Below, piece by piece: positions 49,524 through 62,348 of a stretch of DNA of 64,000 bases. The stretch's first letter is position 1. Each line of letters starts with the position of its first letter. The position numbers were made by a program, and so were the translations under genes. Below the pieces are notes generated by a model, which was not told where the DNA came from, searched no databases, and saw only the letters and a list, made by a program, of their open reading frames with translations. Source of the stretch: Mangifera indica (lineage: Eukaryota; Streptophyta; Magnoliopsida; Sapindales; Anacardiaceae); the NCBI RefSeq assembly GCF_011075055.1, contig NC_058144.1, positions 14,127,807 to 14,191,806 on the forward strand, written 5' to 3'.

Positions 49524-50496
49524 TTACCTTGAACCTTGTGTATCATTTTCTTGTAGTAGCATTTTCTTATCTTTAACTTTATGAACAATTTGATCAATCA
49601 ATTTTTTTTATTAGAGTACAACTTTCGCTATGAACTGCTAGTGGAGTAAAAATTTTATTGCTCCCTTTTTTTGATGTATTATCAAAACCTTCATAATTTA
49701 TTATATTGTTACTTGGAGTGTTTAGACTTTTACAAATGTTGCCACCCCTTTCATTCAACATCAAGTTTTTCTTCATATCATTGATAATTTAATCACTATA
49801 TTTCAATCATCCTCATTGTTTGATGATAAATCTACTACAATTTTGAATAAATTAGACAAGTGAACAAATCATTGTCCTTTAAGATTGGTGGTCTAGCTAT
49901 TATGACTTATCTAAACATTGGTATGACATTTGTTTATATTTTTTCTCCATTGCCTTAAAATATAATTTTTGGTACATGAAAATTTTTTTGATGAATCATC
50001 ACTATTATTGCATGGCAACATAAAATTCCTCTAACTCAAACATTTGACTATTGCAACCAATATCACAAGTTGTTTCATCAAAGCAAATGACAAAAGGAAT
50101 ACGATGATGAGTCTCTCCAACCATAACATCTTCTTTTATTATAAATTCTATATTAGAGTCAACTTTTTTTAAGAAGAAAATTGAAAATAGAGTTTAGCAG
50201 CAAACTCTTATTGAAACTCTTTGAATTTAGCAGTGGATAACACATCTTGAAATTATTTCTCAATAGCATAAGTGTTTATGCAAGGGATCCATGACTTAAA
50301 AGATTTAAACTCAACCTCATTTTTATTTTCCACTTTATCATGCAATTTATTCTTATATTGTTCCATAAATTGTTTTAAGGTGGTTCCTGGGTTGACATAT
50401 CCATCAAAGAGTGCATGCATACTTTCACTACATTGTATAGTAGACATACCTGCCAGAAAGTATCTTTTACAAATGTCAACACCCAATATTGTCTTT
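49524..50496 (-). pseudogene. FAR1/FRS-like pseudogene, C-terminal half
   Basis: Read on the - strand from the insertion point, the sequence gives KRQYWVLTFVKDTFW, then after a one-base frameshift AGMSTIQCSESMHALFDGYV, TTLKQFMEQYKNKL, and further on a degenerate SWIM-type zinc region (VILVAIVKCLS*RNFMLPCNN). It ends at a stop at 49524-49526. These are hallmarks of the FAR1/FHY3/FRS family, transcription factors derived from Mutator-like transposases. Multiple in-frame stops after residue AIEK show it is inactive. The N-terminal half lies beyond the 12-kb nest at 62548-63260. The DDE transposase domain is missing altogether. Confidence 0.8.
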
Positions 50497-50501
50497 TACT
50501 A

Positions 50502-50683
50502 AGACAAAATATGAATAAATAATAATTCTGGTATATTTGACTGTTTAAATGATACATAAATTTATATAAGTCCTAATCCCTATACAAGGAAACATGAATT
50601 ATTATAATAAATATACAATAATGTATAATAGGAAAACAAATAATCCAACAAAGGAAATCACATATTTGGAATATATGTTAACA
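50502..50683 (-). repeat. 3' LTR of the outer copia element
   Basis: It shares ACAAAATA(T/C)GAATAAAT, TGATACATAAATTTATA and ATATTTGGAATATATGTTAA with 62365-62542. On the - strand it starts TGTTAACATATATTCC, preceded by a purine-rich GCAGGAGGA that can serve as the polypurine tract. Confidence 0.88.
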
Positions 50684-50739
50684 TCCTCCTGCAAACTCAT
50701 GTTGGCAAAGAACTTACTAGATTGAGTTTGTAATGCAAG

Positions 50740-53700
50740 TCATGAAATTATTTGGAACGATAGGCTTTGGTGAAAACATCTGCTATATGATCAAAAAAAG
50801 GTATGGAAGTGAGATGAAAGGTTCCACTAACAAGATGATGACAAATAAAATGACAATCAAATTCAGTATGCTTAGTGGGTTCATGAAAAACATTATTATG
50901 GGTAATCTAAATGGAATTTTGATTATCACAATAGATTTTTGTAGCTTTGGATTGAGAGACCCTCATGTCCTGTAACAACCATCATAACTAAACAAGTTCA
51001 GAAGTAGTGTCTACAAGTGCTTTATATTTTACTTATGTACTCGATCGAGAAACTATTGTTTATTTCTTACTATGCCAAAAGATAAGAAAATCTCCTATAA
51101 AGAAACAATAACTAGTGGTAGAACATTTATTTGTAGAATCACCTACCCAATCAACATTAGAATATGTATGTAACACTAGTGATGATTGAGTAGAGACATA
51201 AAAGACCATGGAACGAAGTGTTTTTTATATATCTAGAATACGAAACACCACTACAAAGTGAGTAGTATGAGGAACAACCATAAATTGACTAATAATATGA
51301 ACAATATATACTATGTTTGGTCGAGTAGCTGTCAAATAGATAAGACTTCCAACCAACTGTTGAGATAAAGTAGGATAATCACAAATGGTTCCCTTTATAG
51401 GTAAAAGTTTAATATTAGACTCAAGTAGAGTGGTGATAGTTTTATTATCTATTAAGCCAACACAAGACAAAAAATCAATGGCATATTTGGCTTGAGATAA
51501 ATAATAATCAAACTATCTGACAAAACCTCTATCCCACGAAAGTAACTTAAAAACCCAAAATCCTTCATTTCAAATTTTTACTGAGAGATTGCTTCAATTC
51601 AGTTATACCTTGTAGATCGTCATTAGTAACGATTATATCATCTACATATAATAAAAGAATAATATATCCTCTCTTAGTTCAGTGGATAAAGAGAATATTA
51701 TCATAAGAGTTACAGAATAACCCAAATTGTCTGATAGTGGAGTTGAATTTTGAAAACCATGCTCTATGAGCCTATTTAAGTCTATACAAAGCTTTTTGAA
51801 GCCGATAAACCTTACCGGATGGATAATTGTATCCAAGAAGGGGTCGTATATAAACGTTTTTAGAAAGATTGCCATTCAAAAAGACATTCTTCATATCAAT
51901 TTGAAAAAGTTTTCACTTTTTGACAATTGCAACAACTATGTGACTTCGAACAAAAGTGAGACGAGCTACTAGAGCAAAGGTCTCATAATCAATATCATAT
52001 TTTTGACTAAACCCTTTTGTCACTAATTGAGCTTTATATCGATTTATAGAACCATCAACATGGGTTTTAATTTGCAAACCCATTTTTATTCCACAATAGT
52101 TACATTAGGTGATAAATCAATTAGATCCCAAGTTTGTGTCTTTGCTAAGGCTTGCAATTTTTCTTTCATTGCTTGTTACCAATGAGGATTAGTACTAGTT
52201 TCCCTATAAGAGAAAGCCTCTTACCAAGAAACAATGGTAGAATAACAATGATAATCATGTAGATAAGAAGATGGTTAACATACTTTAGTAGGCCTATTAA
52301 TGGATGAAATGGAACTGGATTGGGATGTAAGATCCACAAATGAACTAGATACTTTGAATCCTATTGTGGTATGATCATCTGTTTGTCTTATATAAAAAAG
52401 ATTAAGAGAAGAAGTCTCATTGGTATTATTAGAGGATGACTTAGGAAACAATTTCATAGATAGATTGGTGAAATAAGAGGAGTAGTTTTCAGAGAGTTGA
52501 AACATAAAAAGAATAGAAAACATTTTATGTTCCCAAAATGTCACATGTTGACGGAGACATTTAGAGATATGATCCCAACACTGGTAAATCTTATGTTCAA
52601 TACCATACAGTAAAAAACAATAAAGCCTAGAACGAGGTTCTAATTTTGAATGTTCATACAACTATAGAAAAACAAAGCAAGTAAAACCAATGACACAAAG
52701 GATATTGTAATCATGAAGTTTACCATACAGACATTCATAAGGACTTTGGTTATTAGTCACTGCATTAGTCACTGCAATGGGGATGCAATTGATTGTATAT
52801 ACAATGGTAAAAGCTATTTCTCCCCAAAATTGTTCAAGACAAAAGGCTAAGATTAAAAAAAACATGAATAGTGTCTATAATGTGTTTGTGTTTGTGTTTG
52901 ACATGACCATTTTTTTTAGATGTATTTGAACATGACCTATGAATAGTAGTGTCATTCCGAGAGAGAAGAGTAAAGAGTTTTGCATCCTCATACTTCATAG
53001 TATTATTTATTCGAAAAGTTTTAATAGTACAAAAAATTAATTTTTCATAAGAGTAACAAAATTTGTATAAATCTCAGACAAATGAGAATGATTTTTCATA
53101 AGATATATGCAAGTGAATCAAGAGCAATCATTAAAAAAAAAAATCACAAAGTAAGTAGCACCTTCTATAGTAGGTATAGAAAAATGTCCCTAAATATCAG
53201 TATGTATAAGATAAAAAATAGTAGAAGAGATAGAGGTGTTATTATTAAAAGGTAAAACATGATATTTGGCAAGTTCACAAGAAGCACAATCAAAATTTTG
53301 ATGTTTAACATTTCCTAAAAGACCACTAGAACATAAAAACTTTAAACAAAAGGAAGAAAAATGATCAAAGCGAGAATGCCAAGTAGAGGAAGACACAAAG
53401 GCTACATACTTTGACTTATTATGAGACATATATGTAATTCTTTAAGGTAATTGAAGAGATTTCAACTCAAACAGACGATCAACCTTATAGTCGATCTTAA
53501 AGATCTATCCCTGTTTGTGAATTATGCACATAACAACCAGTATGAGAAAAGTGTACATTAAGACTAAGATCACATAATTGTCCAATAGAATTAAGATTTA
53601 GTGAGAGCTTTGGAAGAAGAAAGCCATTGAATAAAGACAAAGTAGGAGTTGAGACATTACCAATGTGGTTGGCCCATAAACAAAAGTTATCAGCAATATG

Positions 53701-53983
53701 AATAACATGAGGGTAAGACATAATCTTTTTAGATCCAAATTAATAAGGATTAACAGTCATATGATTATAACATGCAAAGTTAAACTACAATATTTCAATA
53801 ATAATTTGATGATTTTTATCATCCCATTCTTCAACATTTTAATATATTTAGATGTATCCATGTCTTGACTCTTTGTTGGTTAGGGTACATCACCAGTCAT
53901 ATAACGCCATAATTTTTTACCCTTTAGGAAGCTAAACATCTCTTGAGCCTAAACAATATAATTGGTACCATTAAGGATAGTAT
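50740..53983 (-). pseudogene. Decayed copia gag-pol polyprotein
   Basis: Domains in order on the - strand: a gag start (NGTNYIVWAQEMFSFLKGKK, about 53970-53910); a deletion into the protease/pre-integrase region (53190-53760, with WHSRFDH and C-x2-C zinc-binding remnants); integrase fragments (52662-52865, WGEIAFTIVYTINCIP); reverse transcriptase (about 52220-51470, catalytic YVDD at 51648-51637, then LVGSLIYLTATRPNIVY near 51350); and RNase H (about 51220-50990). Integrase before reverse transcriptase is the Ty1/copia order. Many stops and frameshifts are present. Confidence 0.8.
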
Positions 53984-55569
53984 CATAACACCCTTTCCAT
54001 AAATATTGTCCTTTGAAAGAAAGAGTCACTAAATTGTCTATTTTGAGCATGAAATTAATTTAAAACATATAATAAATTCACAAACATTTGAATGAAAGTA
54101 CATCTATTTAACTTCATAAAATCACTAAAATATCCTTCATCAAACATCGATCGAAAGCATACAAAAGATGTCTAAACCATAACAAAACTAGAAAGTCATA
54201 ATGTGTAATCAAATACATGAATGAAACTGAGATAAAACTATTGAAGGGAAAAAAATCTAAAAAGAAACTACAATGATAGAAATGCCCTTGAATCTCTACG
54301 CCTCTCTTACCGTTGCTCCCCTACAGCTATTACGATCACTTGTACCTATACACATGAAAATAATAGGGTAAGTGATAAAACACTCAGTAAGTATGATACT
54401 TTATTGGAAACTTTAACTAAAATCCCCAAAATACCTTTAAATTTCACCATACTAACTCTATCATTTGGAGGCGACATTAAACCCTTCTACAGATGGTGTA
54501 CTGATTGTATACTCACGGTGCCCCTTGTAATGATCCTATGATGTATAACATGAATGCATCTTGAGACTTTAATTTAACTTGATTCGCTCTCGCTTCTACC
54601 TAACAATATATCTTATGCCCTACTGTGATTGAACTCTTAGGCATGTGGGGTACTATTGTATTCCCAAAATCTTTGTATAATTACTTAGGATGACCCATAA
54701 ATCTCAAGTCTAGTTCCCTTGCTTATTTCTTTCTCTTGCCTTGAATACATAGGTATGTTTTTGACACACAGGAGTGTGTCTTTTTACTTCACTTGCATAC
54801 AACCACCTTCTTATGACTTTTTCTTGTGTGTTACTATTAATAGATACACAACTATGTATCTTATCTCATATTAGCGTGTGCTCTTCAGGTAATTATTTCA
54901 CTTTTCTTTTCTATTCCCTTTTCGATTATACTACTTCTCATGGGTATTATGGTCATTTCACCCACACGTGGTCATGCTAATGCTATACACTGGAAGTCCA
55001 TATGTTCTAGTTAATTGGTTAACGATGTCTAACGTTTATCAGAATACTGAAAAATGTCAACTGAATTATGAGCTATGCATACAGGTCGTGTGTTTTATAC
55101 CATATTGCTATATGTCATATTCAAAATGCAAAAGGTCCTATTTGAACCCTAATTCGATCTCTGAAGAAAAAACTTCTCTTTTCATCAAAATAAACACCTC
55201 ACTTCTATGATATTTGACCCTAGGGATCATTGGCACAATAAGTTTGCTTAACCATAATTCAAATACGCGTAATGACATCAACCAAACTTACATAAACAAG
55301 GCAAAAGATCAATATATACAACATAGACATCCAACATATATTCTCATCATTATGTCACATACACATCATCATAAAGATTATCAAATATGCCTACCCACAA
55401 GGATCATGGCAACAATTCACACTAAGGTATGATTCATACATAGATTTCATAAGTTTCCAAGAAAATCTATCAACCCAATATGATATCACATTTTAATCTC
55501 CATAACAACATAACCATGTAACCTTAATACGATCATATATAGTCAAATCTATATACAAACATTGTAGAA

Positions 55570-56807
55570 TGTTGAACCCCTAAGTGTTTTAATGATATTA
55601 AAACACAAGTTTGAATATCTAACATTGTCCAAGAAATGTGTGAAAAATATTATCAAATGGACACAAATTAAAAATACAGAAACAAGACATACATGCCCAT
55701 GTATCATGACTACAACTCGTATACCAAGCCAAAACACAAGAAAAAGTGGTCGTGTATCCTTCCCGTTCAGTTTTGGGCAAAGTCAGTATGGTCAAACATT
55801 ATACATGTCTGTGTATCAAGGATGCCCATCACTCTACTTGTCCTTTGCCCGTCCTTTTATGTCTGAAATATTCTAGAATTTTGAAAGTACAAGGTAGGAC
55901 ACTTGTCTTAAAAATAGGGATGCTCGTCCCTCAAGTGGCATATTTGAAAATTCGACTGTTGGGAGCTTTGACCAAATATTGACTGAGCATGAAAAGTGAA
56001 AAATTGAAGGATACACACATGTGGCCTTAGACACAAGCACATGTGTCTCACAAATTTTCGTAGAAATTGTTAGTTTCAATGCTCAACAGATCTATTCTCC
56101 AAACCAATGATCATATGAGCTATTATAGCCATTTAAGACATAAAATGAACACTCTTTGATTGAGAATAGGTTAGAGATTACTAATATTAGAATCTATATT
56201 CATTTCTTCTCTAGTTTTTCTCACAAACTAATAACTTAAATTCTTGAGAGATACATTTGTACTCATTTTTGTGTATCAGCCTTGTAAAGGCATTGACATT
56301 CATTTTTGTTGTATTTATACAATCTTGGGCAAAATCCTAAATAGCTATTGTGGTGGGTAAAATCCTAGATAACTATTAAGTTGAACACAATCTTAGATCA
56401 ATTAGTGAACATAGGTGAAATCTCGAAGAATTATTATAAAGAGGGGATTCCTTACTAGTAGAGCTTCAAGTGATTTGCTTGAAAAAATGGATGTAAGAGG
56501 CTTAAAAGAGAAAGCTTCGAACTATTATAAATCTTGAGCATTTTCTTTCCCTACTCTCTTTACTTTATGTTTTATATTCGTATTATGTTTGTGACAAGTT
56601 GCTAAGTAAAGTTTATACTTATAATGTGTTGTATGCTTTGATAGATTATTGAATACAGTTTATGCTTAATTGTTTGGACATCTTGTTGAATTTATTTGTA
56701 TATTTATGATTGTTTATAAACTTATTTAAGGAATTTTCATTTGGTTAAAAGTTTTAGATAATCTTATTCACCATTCTCTAGGATCACTAACCATTTGGGA
56801 TTTTTCA
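55570..56807 (+). repeat. 5' LTR of gag-only element 2
   Basis: It is 1238 bp and begins TGTTGAACCCCTAAGTG. It contains two lines of ACACATGTG/GTGTGT-type repeats and ends GGGATTTTTCA, directly before the primer-binding site. It aligns along its whole length with 60142-61372. Confidence 0.85.
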
Positions 56808-56874
56808 ATTAGTATCTGAGCTTGGACTATAGGTTATGAAATCTAACGATTTTTAAAGTTTAAGATCATCTAGA

Positions 56875-58566
56875 ATGGCTAGTTCATCTACCCCCATTTT
56901 TGGTGAATGACATAGCATTATTAGACTATCGTTATTTTGTGGGTCAAACTACACACAATGAAAAATTAGGATGAAACTTTATATTCAATCGGTATATTAT
57001 AAAATATGGAAAATAATTGAAAATGATGACATTGTGCCTAGAGATCTTAGAACAAATTTGTCTATGAATGAAAAACATTTTAATGAGAAAGATGAAAAAT
57101 TGATGAGTTTAAATGCAAGAGTCATGAATATGTTATTTTGTGCATTAGATTCAACATAATTTAATCATGTTTCCTCATGTGATTCAGCTAAAAAGGTATG
57201 GACTATCTTTCAAACCACTCATGAAGATATAAATCAAGTGAATGAGCCCAAAATTGAGCTTCTCTTCTAAAAGTATGAATTGTTCCAAATGAATTCAAAA
57301 GAGACTATAATTGACATTTATAAGAGGTTCTCAAACTTGGTAAATGATTTTAGAGGACTTGGAAAGAAGTTTAAGACCATTGAACTTGTGAAGAAGATGT
57401 TTTGATCATTGTCAGAATCATAAAGCATAAAGGTGACCGCTATTGAAGAATCAAAAAACTTGAGCAAAATGCGCATAGATGAACTCATTGGAAGCTTGTT
57501 GACATTTGAGATGAAGAAAAGGCCCAAGAAGGATAAGACCAAACCAAAAAAGAATATTGTTTTGAAAGTAGAAAATGATGATAATGGTTCTTCAATGGAG
57601 GAAGAAGATGTAAGTATTCTTGCAAGGAAATTCAATAAGTTCATTTCAAAAAGCAAAGGTAAAAACTTCCCTAAATCAAAATACAAGGAAGATAGTGAGG
57701 ATGAAGTGATATGCTATGAATGCAAGAAACTCGATCACATCTGACAAGAATGTACTCAACTCATGAAAAGGAGAAATGAGAAGAAACTCATAAAGAAAGT
57801 ACGGGTGGTCGCTTGGAGTGAGATTGACAATTTAGGTGATGAAAGTGAGTCGAACACGAAAGAGTCCATCTATGTTTCATGGGCATGAGTAAATTGAAGC
57901 AAGAGGGTAACAACTCTAAGTTTTACTCTTTTAGTGAACTATAAGAAGTATTTGATTGTCTTGTGAATGAATACAAATACATGTGTGCTAAAAATAAATC
58001 TTTGAGAAAACAATTGACATACATTAAATGAATATGAAAATCTCATAAATGAGCATGTTAAGGTCAAGAAAGAACTTGAGCTTGTTAAGAATGAAAAGAT
58101 TTTATCATCAAATGAGCTAAAAACGCTTAGAAGTGAAAATGATGTGTTACATGTGAAAATATCCAACTCAAATGAGATTTTGGATAAATTCAAGATAGAC
58201 ACAAGTAGATTAGATGAGATGCTTGCATCTCAAAGATGTGCATTAAATAAGGAAGACCTACGGTATAATGGAAATAATCTCTTTATTAAATCATATAGAT
58301 TATTAAAGAATAATCATTCATTGAATTTAAAATGTAAATTTTGTGTTTTTATTAGTCATAATATTAGAAAATGTCCAATTAGGAATAACAAACTATTTAA
58401 GATAAAAAAAGTTTGGATTCTTAAAGGGACATTAAAGACTAACCTTGATGGACTTAAAAACTATTTGGGTACCAAAAAAAACTTAAATTTCTTTGTACGT
58501 GTGCCTTGTAGCATTGGAATAAAATATTGCAAAATGAATTACTATGCAAGACATATATCTAGGTAA
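56875..58566 (+). pseudogene. Broken gag of gag-only element 2, with two zinc knuckles
   Basis: The start (MASSSTPIFGE, then a stop) and a UBN2-type gag region (KVWTIFQTTHEDINQV..., VTAIEESKNLSKMRIDELIGSL) are followed by zinc knuckle 1 at 57712-57753 (C-x2-C-x4-H-x4-C, with a TGA at 57742). A charged coiled-coil-like stretch leads to zinc knuckle 2 at 58333-58374 (CKFCVFISHNIRKC, intact). After it come KKVWILKGTLKTN and NYLGTKK. A VWVPKG-like repeat after a second knuckle resembles Sirevirus-type copia gags. At least five in-frame stops show it is dead. Confidence 0.75.
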
Positions 58567-60141
58567 TAGAGATAAGAGCACTAAGGTTTTTTAAAAATTA
58601 TAATTTCTTTAAGATAAAAGCTTAAGATGTCAAGTTAGTACATAAACGTTTCTCTCAATTCAATAACTATATAAGTTTGATTGTTAGTTGGTTGTTTGTT
58701 CTTTGATATATATTCTTTGATATACTTTTGGTTGAATCCTCATTAATGTGATGATGATAATATTTGAATAATACATTTGAATTGATTGAATGATTTCATG
58801 TGTATCTTGGTAAATATATGTTGATATAGATATATTTTTCAATTGGTATCTATGTAACATTTTATATAAGTTTGAGTATATAAATGTGTTTAATGCTTAT
58901 TAGAAAATCGAGTTGAATCGATGCAAACTTGTGTTCAAAATTGATCATGACTTGATTTACATAAATTCTCCTTAAAGTGGATCAAGATATCTAAGATTTG
59001 TATCTTGAGGCGTTTTGATTTGATGCATAATTTATTTGTCTCATTGCATGGTTTTAACTTCAAAATTCTTGAAAAATCATGTGTCTCTTTACACAAATGT
59101 CTATTCATGATTTTTTTTTGGCCAATTATTTTATGCAAAATGCTAATGGCTTCTCAAATTTAAGTTTTTGCATATCATGACTCTTTGAAGAATATGTTCT
59201 TTTTATAATACTTAAATTTATTCTCATATTGGTTATCATGTTTAGTTGAGTATCATATTTATATTTATTGATGATGATTGGTTAAATAGATTTTGTAATC
59301 ATAATTTTAAACATTGAGTTGTGATGAATTGATTATGGATATATTTTTGGATATGTGTTATTTGAATATTGTATGTTTGATGGATAGATATAAGGGTAAA
59401 TGGATAACATCTCCTATTGATTCCCTTTTGATCAATTGATTTTAATGTCTTTTCTTCATGTTGATTATCTTGAAATTAAATTTGTTAACTTGATGTGATA
59501 TTTGTGGATTGAAATTGAGATGAATTCTTGAGATTAAATTGATGGTGTTTGGAAAGAAATTTGGTTGATTGAATGAATTATATTGAAGTGTAATTTTTTA
59601 TTGTTTGAAAAAGGGTTTTATAAAAAATATAGGGGACATCATGCCAAAAATTTTCCAAAACCTTCTCATATGAACTTGTTTTAACACCAAAACTTGGTAA
59701 TTATGTTTGTTAAAATGTGTTAAAGTAAGGGGAAGAGATTGGTTTGTTTTAAATGATAATGAATTATTATTAAGTTAAAAATGAGTTTGGTTTTTTATGA
59801 AAAGTTGATGAAATGAGTTTGGATTTTGAAAAGGATTTTTTAAATGGTTTATGAAATGGAATGGTTTTATGAATTGTTTTTCTAAATGGTTAATGAAAAA
59901 AGTAAATGAAATGGATTAATTGCAAATAATTTCCTTAAAATTGAAATTCAAATTAATCTTGAGTTTAAACTTGTTATTACTTTTTGATTAATACCAAAAA
60001 AGGGGAGAAATGGTTTGAATATTGCATTTTTCAAGCTTAAGCAAAATATGCAAATTTGTGATAATGTTAAGGGGAGTATTTTTTAATTGCATATTTTTTT
60101 ATTTAAACTTGATTTTTGTCATCAATAAAAAATGAGAAGAT

Positions 60142-61372
60142 TGTTGAACCCTTAAGTGTTTTAATTATGCTAAAAACATAAGTTTTAATATCTAACATTA
60201 TCTAAAGAATGTGTGAAAAACATTACCAAATGGACACAAATTGAGAAATCCAGAAACAAGACATACAAGCTCTGTATCAAGCCAAAACACGAGAAAAAAT
60301 GGTCGTGTATCCTTCTCGTATAGTTTCAGGCAAAGTCAACATGGTCAAACAATATATACACCCATGTGCCTTAAAGCACACGCCTATGTATCAAAGACGC
60401 CTGTCATTCCACCCTCTTGCATATCCTTTCATGTTTGAAACATTTTGGAATTTTAAAGGTGCAAGGTAGGACACTTATCTCAAAAATACGAACACCCACC
60501 TTCAAGTAACATATTTGAAAATTCGATCGTTGGGAGCTTTGACCAAAGATTGACCGACCACAAAAAGTAAAAAATTGAAGGACACACACCTATGTGTCTT
60601 AGACATACACTTGTGTGTCTTACAAATTTTTACAAAAATTGTTGGTTTCGATGCTCAATGGATCTATTCTCTAAACCAATGATCACTTGAGCTATTCTAA
60701 CTATCTAAGACTATAAAATGAATAGTTTTTTATTACTAATGTAAAAATCTATATTCATTTCTTTTCTAATTTCTCTCATAACCTTATAACGCAAATTCTT
60801 GAAAGATACGTTTGTGCTCATTTTTGTGTATCAGCCTTGTAGAGGCATTGACATTTATTTTTCTATATTCATACAATCTTAGGTGAAATCTCGAATAATT
60901 ATTGTGGTGGTCGAAATTCTAGATAACTATTGAGTTAGATGCAATCCCAAATCAATTGGTAAACATGGGCAAAATCTTGGAGAACTATTGTAAAGAGGGG
61001 ATTCTTTATTAGTGGAACTTCAAGTGGTTTGCATGAACAAGTGGATGTAGGAAGCTTGGAAGAGAAAACTCCGAACCACTATAAATCTTGAGTATTTTCT
61101 TTCCCTACTCTCTTTACTTTATGTTTTATATTTGTATTATGTTTGCAATAAGTTGTAAGTTTATATTTATATATGTGTTGTATGCTTTGATAGATTATTG
61201 AATATAGTTTATGCTTAACTATTTGGACATCTTGTTGAATTTATTTGTTTGGTTGTGACTGCTTATAAACTTGCTTAAAGAATTTTTATTTGGTTAAAAG
61301 TTTTAGATAATCCTATTCACCTTCCCCCCCCAACCCCAACCTTCTAGGATTATTAGTTATTTGTGGTTTTCA
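60142..61372 (+). repeat. 3' LTR of gag-only element 2
   Basis: It is 1231 bp and begins TGTTGAACCCTTAAGTG, preceded by a decayed purine tract (AATGAGAAGAT). It ends GTGGTTTTCA. A C-rich insertion (CCCCCCCCAACCCC) near 61324 is absent from the 5' LTR. Confidence 0.85.
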
Positions 61373-61864
61373 CAAAACTTATTTACCTTTTATTCAAAAG
61401 TTGCCAAAGTCCAAGTTGATCTACATAAATTGGATTACACAACTAGACTCTCTTCTATCTAGATTTCCTTTTACCATTCCGTTGAAAAGCGATCGTCAAA
61501 ATTGCTACATGGAAGTCGAATGATCAATCTCTCTCCCCCACTCAAATTTTAGGGATTTTGTGTGTTTGGAGAATATGAAATTGTGATCCAAAAAATGCAG
61601 TGACATGTCATATATGAACTGAAAAAGTGTTACACACATATAGGCGTGTGTTCGAGACATATGACCATATGTCACTTAATTTTGAATTCACACAGAATCA
61701 ATCTAATTCGATTGACACAACATGACACATGGGTATGACCTTTCATACATGACTATGTGTCACCCAAAACTCATATTTTGACTTTCAAATCATGCCAACT
61801 CGTGTAGAAAGACTATCTTACCCTTGAGATATATTTGTGGATGTTACAATTTCTCCTCCCTTTA

Positions 61865-62160
61865 ATGGAATTCTACCCCAAAATTTACGGGAAATAACTC
61901 GAGGTGTTTATCTCTCATGGTCTGCTCCATCTCCCAAGTAGCCTTTTTAACCTTATGATTCCTTCAAAACACTTTGACCAATGGAATTTGTTAGTTCCTC
62001 AGCTGTTTGATCCTTGTATCTAGGATCTCTCATCATAACTTTAATCCTTTGATAGATGAATCTCTTCGGTCTTTAACACATGAGAATGATTATCAATATA
62101 CTTATGTAACAATGAAACATGAAACATATCATGAATATGATTCATGCTCGTCAATTAGGA
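61865..62160 (-). pseudogene. Gypsy integrase C-terminus with chromodomain fragment
   Basis: The - strand reads IHDMFHVSLLHKYIDNHSHV (an integrase end motif, near 62130-62075), continues with stops and frameshifts, then WEMEQTMRDKHLELFP...FH, stopping at about 61865. The WE-x-E-x2MR pattern before the stop is characteristic of chromovirus integrase chromodomains (IPLVKVFWRN...ATWE in intact relatives). At least three disruptions are visible. Confidence 0.75.
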
Positions 62161-62348
62161 AATGAAATCACTAAAAAAGGAGATCGCCAAAGATCAGAGA
62201 GATCCCAAAAAGGTGAAATGAAGTTCTCAAACCAAAAGAGTGGTGACTATAATTCCAAAAAATATGGGGTTGTATTTCAAAAAAATGCAAACCCTAATTT
62301 TAGGGGTTAAATAAACAGTTTTTCAACTAATAGGGTCAAAAAAGATAA

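Larger units (their letters stand above)
55570..61372 (+). mobile_element. Gag-only copia-type retrotransposon (TR-GAG-like), element 2
   Basis: LTRs lie at 55570-56807 and 60142-61372, both starting TGTTGAACCC and ending TTTTCA. A primer-binding site (TAGTATCTGAGC, 56810-56821, resembling TGGTATCAGAGC) follows the first. The internal 3.3 kb encodes only a broken gag followed by about 1.5 kb of non-coding sequence that matches the corresponding part of element 1. The flanking pentamers (TAGAA, CAAAA) agree at three of five. It sits inside the gypsy LTR and is the innermost layer of the nest. Its LTRs differ at many positions, so the insertion is old. Confidence 0.82.
53984..62160 (-). mobile_element. 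Ty3/gypsy chromovirus remnant (pol end and 3' LTR), nested in the outer copia element
   Basis: On the - strand the order is: end of pol (about 62160-61868), a purine-rich tract (AAAGGGAGGAGAAAT, 61872-61858), and an LTR starting TGTAACATCC at 61857. The LTR ends GGGTGTTATG at 53984. It is interrupted by the gag-only element at 55570-61372; without it the LTR is about 2.07 kb, the same size class as the solo LTRs at 38789 and 42208. The 5' LTR, gag and most of pol are absent. Confidence 0.75.

Noticed and set aside
57318..57686. 122-codon - strand frame
   Set aside because: Antisense shadow of the gag pseudogene; the + strand carries the UBN2 and zinc knuckle motifs.
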